Origin: Paramecium octaurelia
Taxonomy: Eukaryota; Ciliophora; Oligohymenophorea; Peniculida; Parameciidae
Assembly: GCA_905182995.1 (NCBI GenBank)
Contig: CAJJDP010000019.1
Location: forward strand, 213,600 to 277,599
Length of the DNA: 64,000 bases
Direction of reading: 5' to 3'
Below, in pieces: positions 23,666 through 35,229 of the stretch (position 1 is the stretch's first letter; the number at the start of each line of letters is the position of its first letter). A program made the translations under genes and the position numbers. The notes beneath the pieces were generated by a model. It was not told the origin of the DNA, did no database searches, and worked only from the letters and a program-made list of their open reading frames with translations.

Positions 23666-25112
23666 TCATCTCCTTTTTTAAGGTTGTTTAGGAGGAAACT
23701 TTGCTTTTGAAGCACAAAATGGAATATGTCTTTCAGCTGCTTATTGGTTGAAGCTTCTTCCACAATAGTTGCATTATGTTAAATTTGATTTGCTTGCTTC
23801 TTGAATTGCATTCTATATAATTATTAATATTGAACCTTTTGATCTTTTGTTAACTTTCCTCCTTTGGCAGCGATTATGGCAGCTCTAAATGCTTCAGATT
23901 GATTTTTCCAATTTTGTTTTTTAGCTGAAATAATAAAATAAATAAAACCTAAAGCTTTTTCATATTTTTATTCAATTTTATCTTGATTTTTAATGTGATT
24001 AATTTATTCATTGCTAATAATTCTATGCTTCTGAGCATCAAATTATTTTCTCTATTTTTGAAAAACTTTCACACAAATCTTTTCATGTTTTTGTAAAGCA
24101 AGTTTTGCAAAAGATCTGCCACATCCTTTTGAACACTCGTATAATGGTTCAGGATTTTGAATATTAATGTTAGGTTAATTATCACCTTTTTTAATTGGGA
24201 TGTCATCAATAGGATTGTAGTATTATTGTTAGGGCTATTAAGAGGGTTGTTAATTATTTCTAAGATTACTTGATTACTTATTATTTGTTGATTACTTGAT
24301 GGATTGAACAGGTGGTTTTATTGTTTAATTAGAAGGCTTATTATATGCATTAGATTAATCATATGTTCCTGAAGGTGGTCTGTATTATTATTGTTTTTAA
24401 ACTGGTGGAGGTTATTTAGCATTATATGGTTATTATTATTATTATTGTTTGGGTTATCCGTATTATCTATTTTGATAATTGTAGTCATCATCAATTTTGC
24501 CATATTATTATCTGTTCTGTTGTACTTAATTCATTTATGGTTTCTATTGGATTCCTTGCTAAACTCTTCTTTAGCCTTCCTAACTAGGAGGTTTATTATT
24601 CGTAAATTGAGGATTTTAATTATAACCATACTTATCATAAGAAGGTTAGGGTTGTTGTTTTCCTAAGGATGACTGCCGGTTAGGCTAAACATTTTGAAAA
24701 CCAATATCATTCATTTAAAATTACTGCTGACCATATTATTGTTATCTTAAGTTATTATTACCTAAATCAGATTAGTAATATTATTTTTAAGAATTTTAAC
24801 TTGGAGGTTTATCATAATCTTTGGATACTTAATATAAGTACCATAATTTGTTTTAGTACCCAAAGCCATTTCTCCAGTTGCAGCTAATTTTCGTTCTGCT
24901 CTCATCTGAGCAGCCTTTTCCATTTGCTCCTTCTTTTTCAATGCCCATTGATTTGCTTATTGAGAAGCATTAGATGATGGCTTCATTAAATTTCTTTTAT
25001 TATTTTTTAATAATTTTTAACCGATAATGAGTGGATCAATTTCATCTTCAGATTCAGAAGAAACATCGTTTGCATTAACTGAATAAGAACGAATTTTAAA
25101 GAGTTCAAACAT
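23666..25112 (-). CDS. ZC2HC-type zinc-finger protein (ZC2HC1/FAM164-like)
   Basis: 455 aa. Two C2HC fingers: CSKGCGRSFAK...HEKIC and CNYCGRSFNQQAAERHIPFC. The second is an almost perfect match to the family; between them is the family's KKxNW motif (AKKQNWKNQSEAF). The first half is Gln/Asn/Tyr/Pro-rich with runs of TAA-encoded Gln. Introns: 32 nt (GTACTAAAA...ATTAAG), 24 nt (GTTTTATT...TTTCAG) and 23 nt (GTTCAATA...ATATAG). The 23-nt intron is needed to restore the second finger and the 24-nt one to restore the KKxNW block. ZC2HC1 function is poorly known. Confidence 0.85.
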
Positions 25113-25142
25113 ATTCAAACGAAAAGAATAAAGTAATAACAA

Positions 25143-27030
25143 ATGTGCCAAGCATCCAAATAAGAAAGTAAATGCAATAATTAAACTAAGGCAAAATATT
25201 ACGTATAATGTGATAAAAGCAAATAATTTTGTTCTAAATGTGCATTGACTTTAGCATTGAAAGGATTGAAAATTGAAGAGACATAAGAAAATTAACACGA
25301 AATTCAAAGAGAACAACGGATAAATCGTTTTTAAGAACTACTACAATAGGTAATGGATTAATGTACATCTAAATCTATGGAGTTTAATAACATAGAGAAA
25401 ATATCAGCCAAATAACTTCTAGAACATCAAGAAAGTTGTTAATAGTTCTTTGATTCTGTTATATAGACGGCAAATTAATTAAAATAAACTTATTTGCAGA
25501 AGTTCTAAAATGATCATCATATGCTATTGAATTCCATTCAAGCTAAAGCTAGTTAAATTAAATAAATTGATGCACAAATAAAGTAATTTCAGATTGACAT
25601 TGAGAAAAACCATGAAAATATAGTGAAGAAAATGGAAATGAAACCTTTTGAGGATATCATGAGTCGTTATGAAAAGAGAGTTCTGTACACAAAAGAATAA
25701 TTATAAGAGTGTAGTTAAGAATTCTAACTCAAACCCATTAAATTTGAACAAAGCTAAATTTTGGCAGATATGAATAAAATGTGTTACAATCTTCTATTAT
25801 TAAAAAGTGATGATTCTTCAACATCTGATAGTCATTCATTATAAATCAAATTAGAAAATAGTCCTAAAATTAGATAGAACACTAATAGTTCTCCTTTGGA
25901 TATGAAAGTATTTGAGATCTTAGAGGCTGAAGATATTTATTAAAGCACTTGTTCTAACCCAATCAAAGATCATACTCAATCTCCGATTACAATGCATTAA
26001 TTGCAATAACAATAGATTTAAATATCGAAAACAAATTCTAATGCCTATTCTAATCCTACTTCAACCATGCAATATTCTAGAAGAGAGAGTAGAGCAAACA
26101 CTCCTGAGAGCTGGCATCAAAATACATACATTCAAAAGAATAATCCATTAATAACCCCTAATGAAAGAGAAAGCTACAAACATAATATTAGTGTGGGAGA
26201 ATAAATGAATTCATAAAAATGCTTAAATAAATAATCAAATATGAATGAAAAGTATTATGCGTAGCAAAATGAGAAATAAAAGACTTCCTCCGAATTCGAT
26301 AAAATTAATGATTAAACTAATTAGCCTTTGATTAAAAATCTAAGTTAATTGTATATATAAAAAAATAGTAAAGATACAGATAGAAAAAGCTATGAAGATA
26401 GATAGTAATTAACACCCAAACATCAAAAAAATATGACTGCAGCAGGTCCTCAAACCTTTAAACTAATTACAAATCATGCTAGCTAAAGATGTAAAACTAT
26501 TTTATTATATCTAAGCTTAATACTAATATCCTTAAGTGAACAGCAATTTGCTTGAACAAAAAAGTTAAAAAGAGTTCTAAAAGATTAATTACGATTCTTT
26601 GCCTAATCAAAAATCCTTTACTCCACTTCATTAAGAACCTTAGTCTAGAAATAATTAATAATAATAATAATATTAAAAGACTGACAGTCATTAAAATAAA
26701 AGATCCCATTCCAAATAAGCTAAGTAGCCTTCTTTTGATCACATAGATGGTAAAAGGTAGTTTATATTAGCAAATATTAATTCTTAATAATATACTTCAT
26801 AACCTAGTTAACATGCTTCAAATGAAGATACTTTGAAGGAAAGAATTCTAAAAGAATTATGTAGTCATCCCAGTGAGTCTATTTACACTTAAGTGTTAAA
26901 ACTGAATAGTTAATAAAAATTGAAAAATCAAAAACTAACCTCAAAAGAGAATGTAGAATAATCGACAACTGTTAGAACCAAAAATGGGAACGCATTTTTA
27001 TCTGTTAAAAAACAATCTTATCAATAATGA
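25143..27030 (+). CDS. B-box zinc-finger protein with coiled coil (TRIM-like, no RING)
   Basis: About 615-620 aa. If a 23-nt intron GTAAATGC...ACTAAG is removed, the N-terminus reads KCAKHPNKKAKYYVQC, then FCSKCALTLALKG, a good B-box. Without splicing the ATG at 25143 is in frame but the B-box is degraded; with splicing no ATG is obvious, so the start is unresolved. A coiled coil follows (residues ~50-200), then a long Ser/Asn/Gln-rich tail. A second intron (26491-26515, 25 nt, ends AAG) is needed for the last ~160 residues. B-box/coiled-coil proteins are often scaffold or ubiquitin-pathway proteins. Confidence 0.75.
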
Positions 27031-27375
27031 ATATGAATATATATAATCGACTTTATATAATAATTGTACTTACTTCAATTTAGTTCATCAAATTAACAAA
27101 TAATTATATCAATACCAAGGGAGATATTTTTCTAATTTGCGTATTGGGAGTTCAATTTAATTACAAAAATCATTTTTTGCATTTTAAAGGTTATTAATCT
27201 CTATTTTATATTTTAGGAACATTTTTTTATTTAATTTAAATTTCAATATTATCAATAAAAAGTTCAATTTACAGTTATACTTTTTCTAACTAAAATAAAT
27301 ACAAAGGAAGAATCAATAGTTAGTTAAATAGAGATCTTTATTGATATTAAATATCTTTAAACAATTATATAAAAA
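27031..27375. other. convergent spacer, no gene seen
   Basis: AT-rich sequence between converging genes; no coding signal. Confidence 0.5.
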
Positions 27376-28267
27376 TCAAATAGTACTCTGTTCAGAAAAA
27401 TATTCTCGACTAATTTTAAGTAATTCCTAAAATTCCTTCATATTTAGATTTGTGACTCCCCTTACTGCTATGAGCCAATCTTTTATTTTACAGTAGCCTC
27501 CTTGAATAGGAGCTATCAATTAATTAGTTAGTTTCTAAATTATAAACCCTTCAGAAAGAACATATGCCATATCTGGAGTTGCAGCTAGTAATATTTCATG
27601 CACAGTTTATCGTCTAATTTCACTTGATCTTCTACTTTCATTCGATTTCTTAGGCTCATAAATATATTCCAAGAAAATATTGGCTTTATATTATACTCTT
27701 GGTTAAGTTTAAGTTTATATTAAAATCCTCTTTTTCACTTATGACTTAAAGCACACAGCAATCAACCATTCTGATAACTAATAATTAGATTATGATGATT
27801 ACAAGTATCAATGTAAATTTAATTTTCTCAATGTACTTCGGGTCCTTTGAATAAAGCTCTCCATAATTTAATTAATCGCTCCAGATTTTAAAAGAACGGT
27901 AGATATCCTGATTCCGATCCAGAAATACTTCAAGTTCACCTTAGGTTTCTGCTATTGTTCTATATACTTAATCGCATTTATCATAATTTTTAATGTAATC
28001 CAAAGTGATTTGTGATTTTTTTAGATTCTATGAAGGAATGCTTTCCTTAACTTCTTCACATGGCTACTCTTATTCCATTTCAAAATTGAACTGAATTTCG
28101 CCTGGTTCTTCATATATATTTTAATCTACATCTCCATAAACAGAATAGATATCAATGAGATCTATCCCCTTATCAAGTTCAGTTGTATTCAATTGCTGAT
28201 AAATGGAGGGTTAACTGTTTATTAGCTATATAGCTTTTTGTAAAAGCTCTTAATTTATGATTGACAT
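27376..28267 (-). CDS. unrecognised 288-aa protein
   Basis: One 25-nt intron (GTAATCATC...TTATTAG) restores the frame and gives an exact multiple of three. The N-terminal half is acidic and Gln-rich (GDVDQNIYEEPGEIQFNFEM); the C-terminal half is more ordered (FLEYIYEPKKSNESRRSSE, VHEILLAATPDMAYVLSEG, GYCKIKDWLIAVRGV). No domain recognised. Stop at 27376-27378. Confidence 0.75.
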
Positions 28268-28333
28268 TGAAGTTAATTTTTTTAATGATAATTAATTGTA
28301 TAATTTCTATTTAAAATGAGTTCATATAATATA

Positions 28334-29961
28334 TCAAATTAATTGTTCTATTTTCATTTATTAAGTTTTTAACTATAATTTATAATCTCTTTAAGCAGCT
28401 TAAATTGCCTTGACTTACCAATGAATAAGATTATTAGCTTTGTATCTGCTAGTTTGTGGCTTTGGAGTTAACAATTAGATAAAGCTCGGATTGCCACTTT
28501 AATTTCTGGATGTAAGTGAAGACTAATTGTTAATCTAAACTGCATTTAGATTTAAAGCAGGAACATTTTTCTTTACTCTTTCTGTCTTTGCAGATTTTTC
28601 TGATTTGTAGACCATCAATTTCTTGAGATCAAGTGCTTTAACTAGTTATTACTATTTTTCTATTGATTTTTTGGGATGTTACTGATTGGCTTCATTAGGT
28701 TTTGAGTTCATGAATTTATTTCTTGGAGTGTAAGCCTTTTGCATAGCAATTTTGCTATTGGTTATCTTAATAGACTGATTAGAAGTGCTTTTGAATGAGT
28801 CAACTTATTAAATGTGTCTTTGAGATTGCGGTTTACTAAATTTACTGAGTATTTGGTGTAAAGCTTTGCTATCTAAAGACACTATTTTTTAAGTATTCTT
28901 ATTTTTCTCTATTTCTTAGAGTGATTTAATTATTTTCAATTCTAACTACTTTATTTCAGGTATTAATTTTTTCTAATCAAATTGAATGTTTCTTGAGCTA
29001 CTTTTATTTTCAATTTTCATCTTTTTTGTAGTTGGACATTTGTTAAATAATTATAATAAATTATCCTTTATTAAATGTGTATCAGCAGTCTTCTCCTTCG
29101 ATAATGATTAATGCTTATAATTAACTCTGCTTAGTGAATAAGAAGGATATCGAGCCGAGAGAGGCATTTTGGCTTCTTGTGGGTTCTGCTGTATTCTTGA
29201 CGATAATGATAGACCTAATTCGTCAAGTTTCAACTGCTTCTTGAAATTGTTTTTAGATTTCTTAAAGACCTAATAATTCTTGATTTGCGGTGTGCTAATC
29301 ATATTGATTATTTTAATGATCTCACTTTGTTATTCCTCCTAGATCTAAGTTATTTTACTGATCTCTATTTATTGCTTTGATTCTTATCTGGTTATGTCCT
29401 TAAGTATATTTTCAACATTTGTATTCACATTTGAGGTTGAACTGCTTGCTGATCTTGGTGTACTTTCAGATTCAATAGGCTTGTCTCCAACTATTCCTTT
29501 TTGGGGTAATTAGGGATTTTATTTATTTTCAAACTCTATTTATCTCTAGATTCTATAATAATCTAATTTTCTACGCTTATCATAGTAATAATTTAGAGTT
29601 TAGAGTATTTTTTAAGTCAATGTAAATCTTGGAAGATCTTTGTGATATTTATAAAACTCTTTAAGCAATTTCATTTTATTAGCATATACCTCTTATAAAT
29701 AGAATCTTCTAAGATATTCATCCTCATCATCATAATGCAAATAATCCTATTATTAGATCGCTTTGATACTTAAAACAAAATTACAGATGAAGTTCGTTGC
29801 TTACTTAAAATCTCGTTAATTTCTCTAGTATAATAGTAATTTTGAGAGGATGCATATTTATGATAAAGAGTGTGGTTAATGATATTATTTGAATTGGAAT
29901 CTGGCTAATAGTTTTTTACAAATCCCAAGGTTCGTAATTAACAACTATGTGTATTTTACAT
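28334..29961 (-). CDS. unrecognised 534-aa protein with helical N-terminus and disordered tail
   Basis: One 23-nt intron (GTATCAAAG...AATAATAG) joins an Asn/Ser-rich N-terminus to a conserved-looking acidic/aromatic helix (DEDEYLRRFYLQEVYANKM, LLKEFYKYHKDLPRF, YYYDKRRKLDYYRIQRQ). The remaining ~400 residues are Ser/Lys/Gln-rich and probably disordered, with several short helices. Spliced length is a multiple of three. No family recognised; it resembles no enzyme. Confidence 0.75.
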
Positions 29962-30015
29962 ATTAAAAATATATTTGATTTGTTTAAGTGAAAGTATATA
30001 TTAAATTTAGGAAGA

Positions 30016-31020
30016 CTTAAATTCTAGTTTAGACTCTTTAACAATAGCTCTCTATTAAAGCCAAATCCCAATATAAAATCAATATTAAACTTCTTAAATA
30101 TAAAAATCCTTACTCTTAAAAAAAGAAGAAGTTTACTAATAAACATAGAAAGAGATCTGGGATAAAAGAGAAATACTTAATTTTACATAAGAAATTGCTG
30201 CCAATTTGCTTATGAACTTAAATAATGATGATAATAATTAATCTATTCTTCAATTTTAAAGAATAAGACTGTAATTATATTGTTTCAAACTTCTGAAAAA
30301 GAATTCTAATTTTGGGTATTGATTACTCAAAAAAGAATCTAATGATAATTAACTTTAATTGTAATTCTTAGCTTATTTATAAGTATTCCAGCGATGCTAT
30401 AAATTAATTACTTATAATCATCAATGTTATGAAATGATTATTGTTAAAGAACAATATTAAATTGAAATTGATATTATGATTAAAATTAAAGTTTATACTA
30501 ATAATGTAAATTGTCTCAAACTCATTTTTATATCATAAGAGATAATTCTACAAATGTTTACTAATCTATCATACTGTAACAAAGTAGTGTAAATAAATGA
30601 TTCTAAAAACAAATTGCCAACTCTCCCTACAATTTAGTAAATTACTTTAAAAAGTCTTTTAATTATTATGGTCTTTCTTCTAAGACCCTCGTATTATAGA
30701 GCATCATGAATTATTAAATTGGAGACCCTTTAAACTCTGGTGAGGATTTGGTTAGACAAAGTAATTCATTTTATTTGTATGCTTCAAAGTCCAATGCTTC
30801 TAACTCTTTGAATTCTTCAATCCTTTGGACTGGTTTAAAATTCTTGGCAGGTCCACAATAGAATTATTTTTAACTCATCAAATTTGAGATTTACTAATCT
30901 TATTCGAGTGGAAGAGCTAATTGTAATTTTTATAATTATTACTATTTTTTTAGTAAAATTCTGAATTGGATTAAGAAAACAAAGTTAAGAACATAAAGCA
31001 ATCTAATTGATTTTGATTGA
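30016..31020 (+). pseudogene. interrupted gene: in-frame TGA plus a frame change, product unknown
   Basis: From about 30016 the frame is open and Gln-rich (SLLLKKEEVYQQTQKEIWDK), crosses a TGA at 30320-30322, and continues in the same frame for another ~125 codons (FQRCYKLITYNHQCYEMIIV). A second coding block in another frame runs to the TGA at 31018-31020 (QIGDPLNSGEDLVRQSN). No intron of normal size removes the TGA or joins the blocks. Either this is a decaying gene or the sequence carries errors. The start codon was not found and the product is not recognised. Confidence 0.5.
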
Positions 31021-31030
31021 TGGCCTTATA

Positions 31031-31875
31031 ATGTCTGAATACATTAGGTAGTATCTTAGGTTATTGTCTGAAATATGCAATATGCAAAACTTTTTCATTT
31101 TGATAGTAAGTGAATTTATAGCTATACTTTATTTTATGAAATAGGAGTAAATGCAATATTAATTATTAACTGGAGTTAGTCTTTAATTTTGCACAAAATA
31201 TACATGACTATTCAAAGGGTTGATTCTAAGTACCATTTTTGAGAAATACTATTTTGGTGATTCTTTATAAAATGAAAAATGTTCTTTACTTTTGTATGCA
31301 TATATTGTAAAAGGCTGTAAACTGTTCCTTTTGACTGCCCACATGTTGGAAACCAGCTGAATTGTCTGAGATGTGCAAGAACAATAAAGATAATTTTCCT
31401 TCTAAACTCTAAAAATGGCTTAATAATTTTAGTTCAAGTTTTCGATTCATAAAATAAATAATTAAATTAAGGGAAATCATGTTTAATAATACTTTAATTT
31501 GAATCGATGAAATATATCTACTTTTCAAGTTTATTAATAATTAAAATAATTATGTACCAATAATCAATAACATAGCCATTTTAGAGGTAACCAATTTTTG
31601 TACAAACTTAATATATTGCTTAATAATAAATTCCCAGAGTGCAATAATAGAGGTCAATCACTCCTGTCCTACACAAACCGAATGCCTATACAGTATCCTT
31701 TACTTCAAGGGATGACTTTACTCAAAGAGGAAATAATCTACCTTGCAATATGATCAGCGAGGATTCATAATTTATGAAGGCATTAATCGAAGAAAATTAA
31801 CTGTTAAAATAGTAGGTTGAATTGAAGAGAATTGAACTATAAAAAATAATAGAGCAATACAATTAATGCTAATGA
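31031..31875 (+). CDS. putative small zinc-finger/coiled-coil protein; model crosses one in-frame TGA
   Basis: ATG 31031 to TGA 31873-31875. With a 20-nt intron (31294-31313, GTATGC...AAAAG) the total is a multiple of three and yields KCSLLLLQTVPFDCPHVG...CLRCARTI, a probable zinc-binding segment, then a Gln-rich region and a coiled coil (MKALIEENQLLKQQVELKR). The frame is broken by a TGA at 31205-31207. A shorter alternative starts at ATG 31279, has no intron and avoids the TGA (N-terminus MFFTFVCIYCKRLQ). Which model is right cannot be decided by eye. Confidence 0.5.
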
Positions 31876-31921
31876 GTATTGATAATAAGCTATTAATTTC
31901 TTAATTTATTATTTATTTCAA

Positions 31922-32964
31922 ATGAATGAGAATAAATCTTTGCACACCAAAAGATAGTCGGCATTGTCATTATGTATGCATAATTTTTATTAATTTAGTA
32001 AACCCTCCACAAACAACAGCTTTATCTTGGTGCATTGTAACTTAAATAGGAGATGAACTAGTTAGCAAATCTCCTTCTTTGAAGCTAGAAGTAGCAAGTC
32101 TCACCAAAATAATGACAGCTTATACAGCCATACAATTATGTGAAGATTTAAATCTTGATTATGTAACTTAAGCATTTTAATCTAATTTTAGAATGAAATA
32201 AATATTCGTATTCCTAGAATTGCCACATAGATTGGAGGCACATCTGCCTTTTTAAGAAGAGATGACATATTATCCTTAGTAGAATTGTTATATGCATTGA
32301 TGTTACCATCTGGAAATGATGCTGCAATATCCATTGCACTGCATTTTGGATCTATTCTAAATACTTAAAGGAAATAAAAGATTGTCAGTTACATCACATG
32401 TGACACAATCTAAGGATTCTATGATGATACATAAATGAGCAATATGAATAGATTTGTAAGATAAATGAATGAAAATGCAATGAAATTGGGAATGAGAGAT
32501 TCCTAATTTTCAAATCCACATGGTCTCAGTTCAAAAGTAAATTATTCATATTAGATTAAATATAGGCTAATAAATCAACAGCATCAGATATGTGTAGAAT
32601 GAGTTCAGCTTATTTAAAAATTCCCATTTTAAAATAGATTTGCAATAGCAGATCCTTTTCTTGTAGAAATTATGAATGGTTTAATACAAATTAATTGTTG
32701 CATTTTGAAAATTATAATGGAATTAAGACTGGAATTACACCTAATGCTGGCGCTTGTCTTGCAGTCTCCTACGAGAGTGTATTAGGCTCAATAATAGTTG
32801 TGTTGATAGGAGCAAAGGATTAAAAAAGGAGATTTGAAGAAACTGACAAACTTATTAATTGGGTTTCAAGAGAATATTCATTATATTTTAACAAAACTAT
32901 GTATCCTCCACCCAGGACTGCCTCAAGCAAAGGTAGATCATTTATTATTAAAAAATAAGTATGA
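31922..32964 (+). CDS. peptidase S11 (D-Ala-D-Ala carboxypeptidase-like) serine hydrolase
   Basis: 319 aa with three introns (25, 29 and 29 nt); spliced length exact. All three penicilloyl-serine transferase motifs are present in order: SLTK (Ser51/Lys54), SGN (112-114) and KTG (241-243), plus the typical FSNPHGL before the KTG motif. In bacteria S11 enzymes (PBP5/DacA) trim the terminal D-Ala from peptidoglycan peptides. No signal peptide or C-terminal membrane anchor is visible and the DacA beta-rich C-terminal domain is missing. In a bacterivore it could process peptidoglycan or be an esterase derived from this fold. Spliceosomal introns show it resides in the eukaryotic genome. Confidence 0.9.
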
Positions 32965-33131
32965 AAAAACAGATTACATTATATATTCTCTTTAATAAAA
33001 ATATATAAATATATCTCTTTATTGTCATCAACCACATTTATATAATAATCCTATCACTTTTATTAATCAAGTCTAGTTTTTAATTAAAATATCAACTTAT
33101 CAAAGAATTAAATATTAAGAACTTATTTTTT

Positions 33132-33644
33132 ATGATTCAAAATAATAAATAATATGGTAGTAATTCATCTATCCATGACTTCAAATAATAGTACATGAGA
33201 AAGTCCAAATCGTTTCTTGGAAAAAATTAAAAAATTACCAAATTAATGGATAAATAGCATAAACATATTAATAAATCTTTCAAAGTTATTTGATTCCAGA
33301 AATATATGAAATATTAGCTGATTTCTAATTTATTAATTATTCAATCAATAATGTCAACAGATTATTATAAAGATGTTAGGATCTAATTAATAAAAGTGTG
33401 TGATTGTGATCAAGAAATCCTATCAAATATTCAATCACCAAATAAACTAAATTAAGAATTTTTAATAGATAATCTCTCAATTTCAGTTTATTTATAAATA
33501 CAAATTGATTATTTAACTTCACAAATTCATTATTAAATATTATACTAATTCTAGTAAATTATAGATTCCTAACTTTATCAAATTTTCTATGCGTAAAATA
33601 GAAGAATCAAATTTGATCAAAAGAAAGCAAATGTATATATGTGA
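33132..33644 (+). CDS. unrecognised 151-aa protein
   Basis: Two introns, 35 nt (GTAGTAATTC...AATAATAG) and 22 nt (GTTAGGATC...ATAAAAG), give an exact multiple of three and a coherent helical protein (VHEKVQIVSWKKLKNYQI, FQSYLIPEIYEILADFQF, CDCDQEILSNIQSPNKL). No domain is recognised. An alternative single-exon start at ATG 33351 would give only the C-terminal ~98 residues. Confidence 0.6.
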
Positions 33645-33725
33645 TAAAATGCTCTGTAATTTTTAGAATAAGAATTATCTAATAAATGATCTATAAATTA
33701 AATTTTAATTCGATTTATTAATAAC

Positions 33726-33986
33726 TCATTCATGTCCTCTTATCGGCGATATTATCGGATTGAGTTAGTGCATATACATACAAAACCATAGAAGCCAAAA
33801 TTGAATAGTGCCTGAAATGACTGAAACATACATTAGCCTAAATTTATGATTGATGCATTACAATAAATTATCATTCAAATCGCTTAAATTTTTAGTTGCC
33901 TTAGTAACAACTCCCTTGAGCCAAACAGTTACTCCAATTCCAATACCTAAAAATATAATAGTGCCAATGAATATTCCAGCAGACAT
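33726..33986 (-). CDS. V-type H+-ATPase subunit e
   Basis: 78 aa with a 24-nt intron (33838-33861). Two hydrophobic helices (GIFIGTIIFLGIGIGVTVW and ISGTIQFWLLWFCMYMH) and the diagnostic C-terminal end HQLNPIISP, equivalent to the QLNP motif of animal and yeast (Vma9) subunit e. It belongs to the membrane Vo sector of the proton pump that acidifies vacuoles and contractile-vacuole membranes. The intron is a multiple of three with no in-frame stop; retention would add eight residues. Confidence 0.85.
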
Positions 33987-34034
33987 TATATATATTATTA
34001 ATATTTTTATAAATAATGATATAAAAATTTGAGT

Positions 34035-34515
34035 TCACTCACTATTCACCAATTATTCCCATAAATTATAAGCACCTTCTCCTTCTTTTAGAATATCCTA
34101 TTTCCCATTTTTCTTTGCTATGTCTCCATTTTTCCTTAATACGGTCACTGTAGGAATTCCTTTAATTTCATATTTATCCACCAGTTACTAGATTCTCTTA
34201 TCATTATAAGGGATGGCTGGCCAAGGCATCTTTAAATTATTTAATGTCTGTACCTCTTCTAAATACTTTTTGAATTGGCTTTCTGATTCCTCATAAGATA
34301 CCCAAATAATTTCTAGTTATTTGGTTTCCAAATTCACATCATTATAAAACTCAACAAGAGTAGGTGTAAAGTTCACACAAGGCGGGCACCAGCCTTGGAT
34401 TAACAATTTATATACTTGCACAAAAGTATAGAACTACGACTTTCATGTCTGACAATTTGATTTTGCATGGGCCATTTTTATTTACGAAGTTGTCTCCAAA
34501 AAAATTATTATCCAT
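34035..34515 (-). CDS. nucleoredoxin/tryparedoxin-like thioredoxin-fold protein
   Basis: 152 aa, one 22-nt intron (34394-34415) that falls just before the active site. The redox motif is ASWCPPCVNFTP, followed by a WVSYEESESQFKKYL segment and the cis-Pro loop GIPTVTVL. This WCPPC pattern and the FxPxL after it are typical of nucleoredoxins and tryparedoxins, which reduce disulfides in target proteins. N-terminus MDNNFFGDNF has no targeting signal, so cytosolic. Confidence 0.93.
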
Positions 34516-34646
34516 TAAAATAATTATATATATTAATAGCTCATTTAGACTCTAGCTGATAAAATCTATACATAAACTTCAATAAAAATAATAAGCCACT
34601 CCAAAGGTATAAATCAGCGTGTTTATCTCTCAGGGGATACTTAAAT

Positions 34647-35189
34647 TCAATTTAAATTTACATTTAATTATTTCTAAGCTTTCCCTTCAACCATGAATCC
34701 ATTTATGATACTATTCAAGTGTAATTGATCTTGCTCTAACCTAAAATTATAATGCAATCACTTTTGAGTTCCAATTATTGCAGGGTATAAAAACTATTCA
34801 TATTTTGTGTTAATATCTTTATGATTTTGCATATATTGTCCTTGAAAAACATCCACTATCAATTTATCTTTGTTAAAGCTTATTCTTCTTATGCTCCATT
34901 TCCTGATCAAATAATCTGGGAATTTGACATTATAAATGAAATTGTATAATGGATTTTTGATTTCATAAATATTATCTTATTATCCTAAAGAAATTAAGTA
35001 GTCTATTTTCTTCTTATCTTAATCGGTCATTTTAAAAATTTTGGTCTGGATTTTTGATTACTTTTTTAATATCGGCGGTTCTCTAAGATTGATATCAAAG
35101 ATTTGGTCAATCTGAGGCTTTAATTAGTTAATAGTAGATCTGGAGAAATACTGCTTTTGTTGATCCTAATATGAATTTCTATTCCTCAT
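34647..35189 (-). CDS. unrecognised 173-aa protein
   Basis: One 21-nt intron (GTGATTGC...TTTTAG; multiple of three but with an in-frame TGA if retained). The middle looks folded (YEIKNPLYNFIYNVKFPDYL, RKWSIRRISFNKDKLIVDVF). No domain recognised. Spliced length is an exact multiple of three. Confidence 0.7.
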
Positions 35190-35229
35190 TAAAATATATA
35201 TAATATAAAATAATATATTAACAAAATTT

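Noticed and set aside
24391-24666. Plus-strand hydrophobic open frame suggesting a membrane protein
   Set aside because: Antisense of the Gln/Asn/Tyr-rich part of the ZC2HC gene; AT-rich Q/N codons read as Leu/Ile on the other strand.
30320-30322. Selenocysteine at the in-frame TGA
   Set aside because: No Cys-like redox context or recognisable SECIS was seen; decay or error is more likely.
32965-33131. CRISPR array, rRNA, tRNA or transposon signatures anywhere in the window
   Set aside because: No regularly spaced repeats, no structured RNA gene and no transposase motif were recognised; this spacer and others are plain AT-rich DNA.
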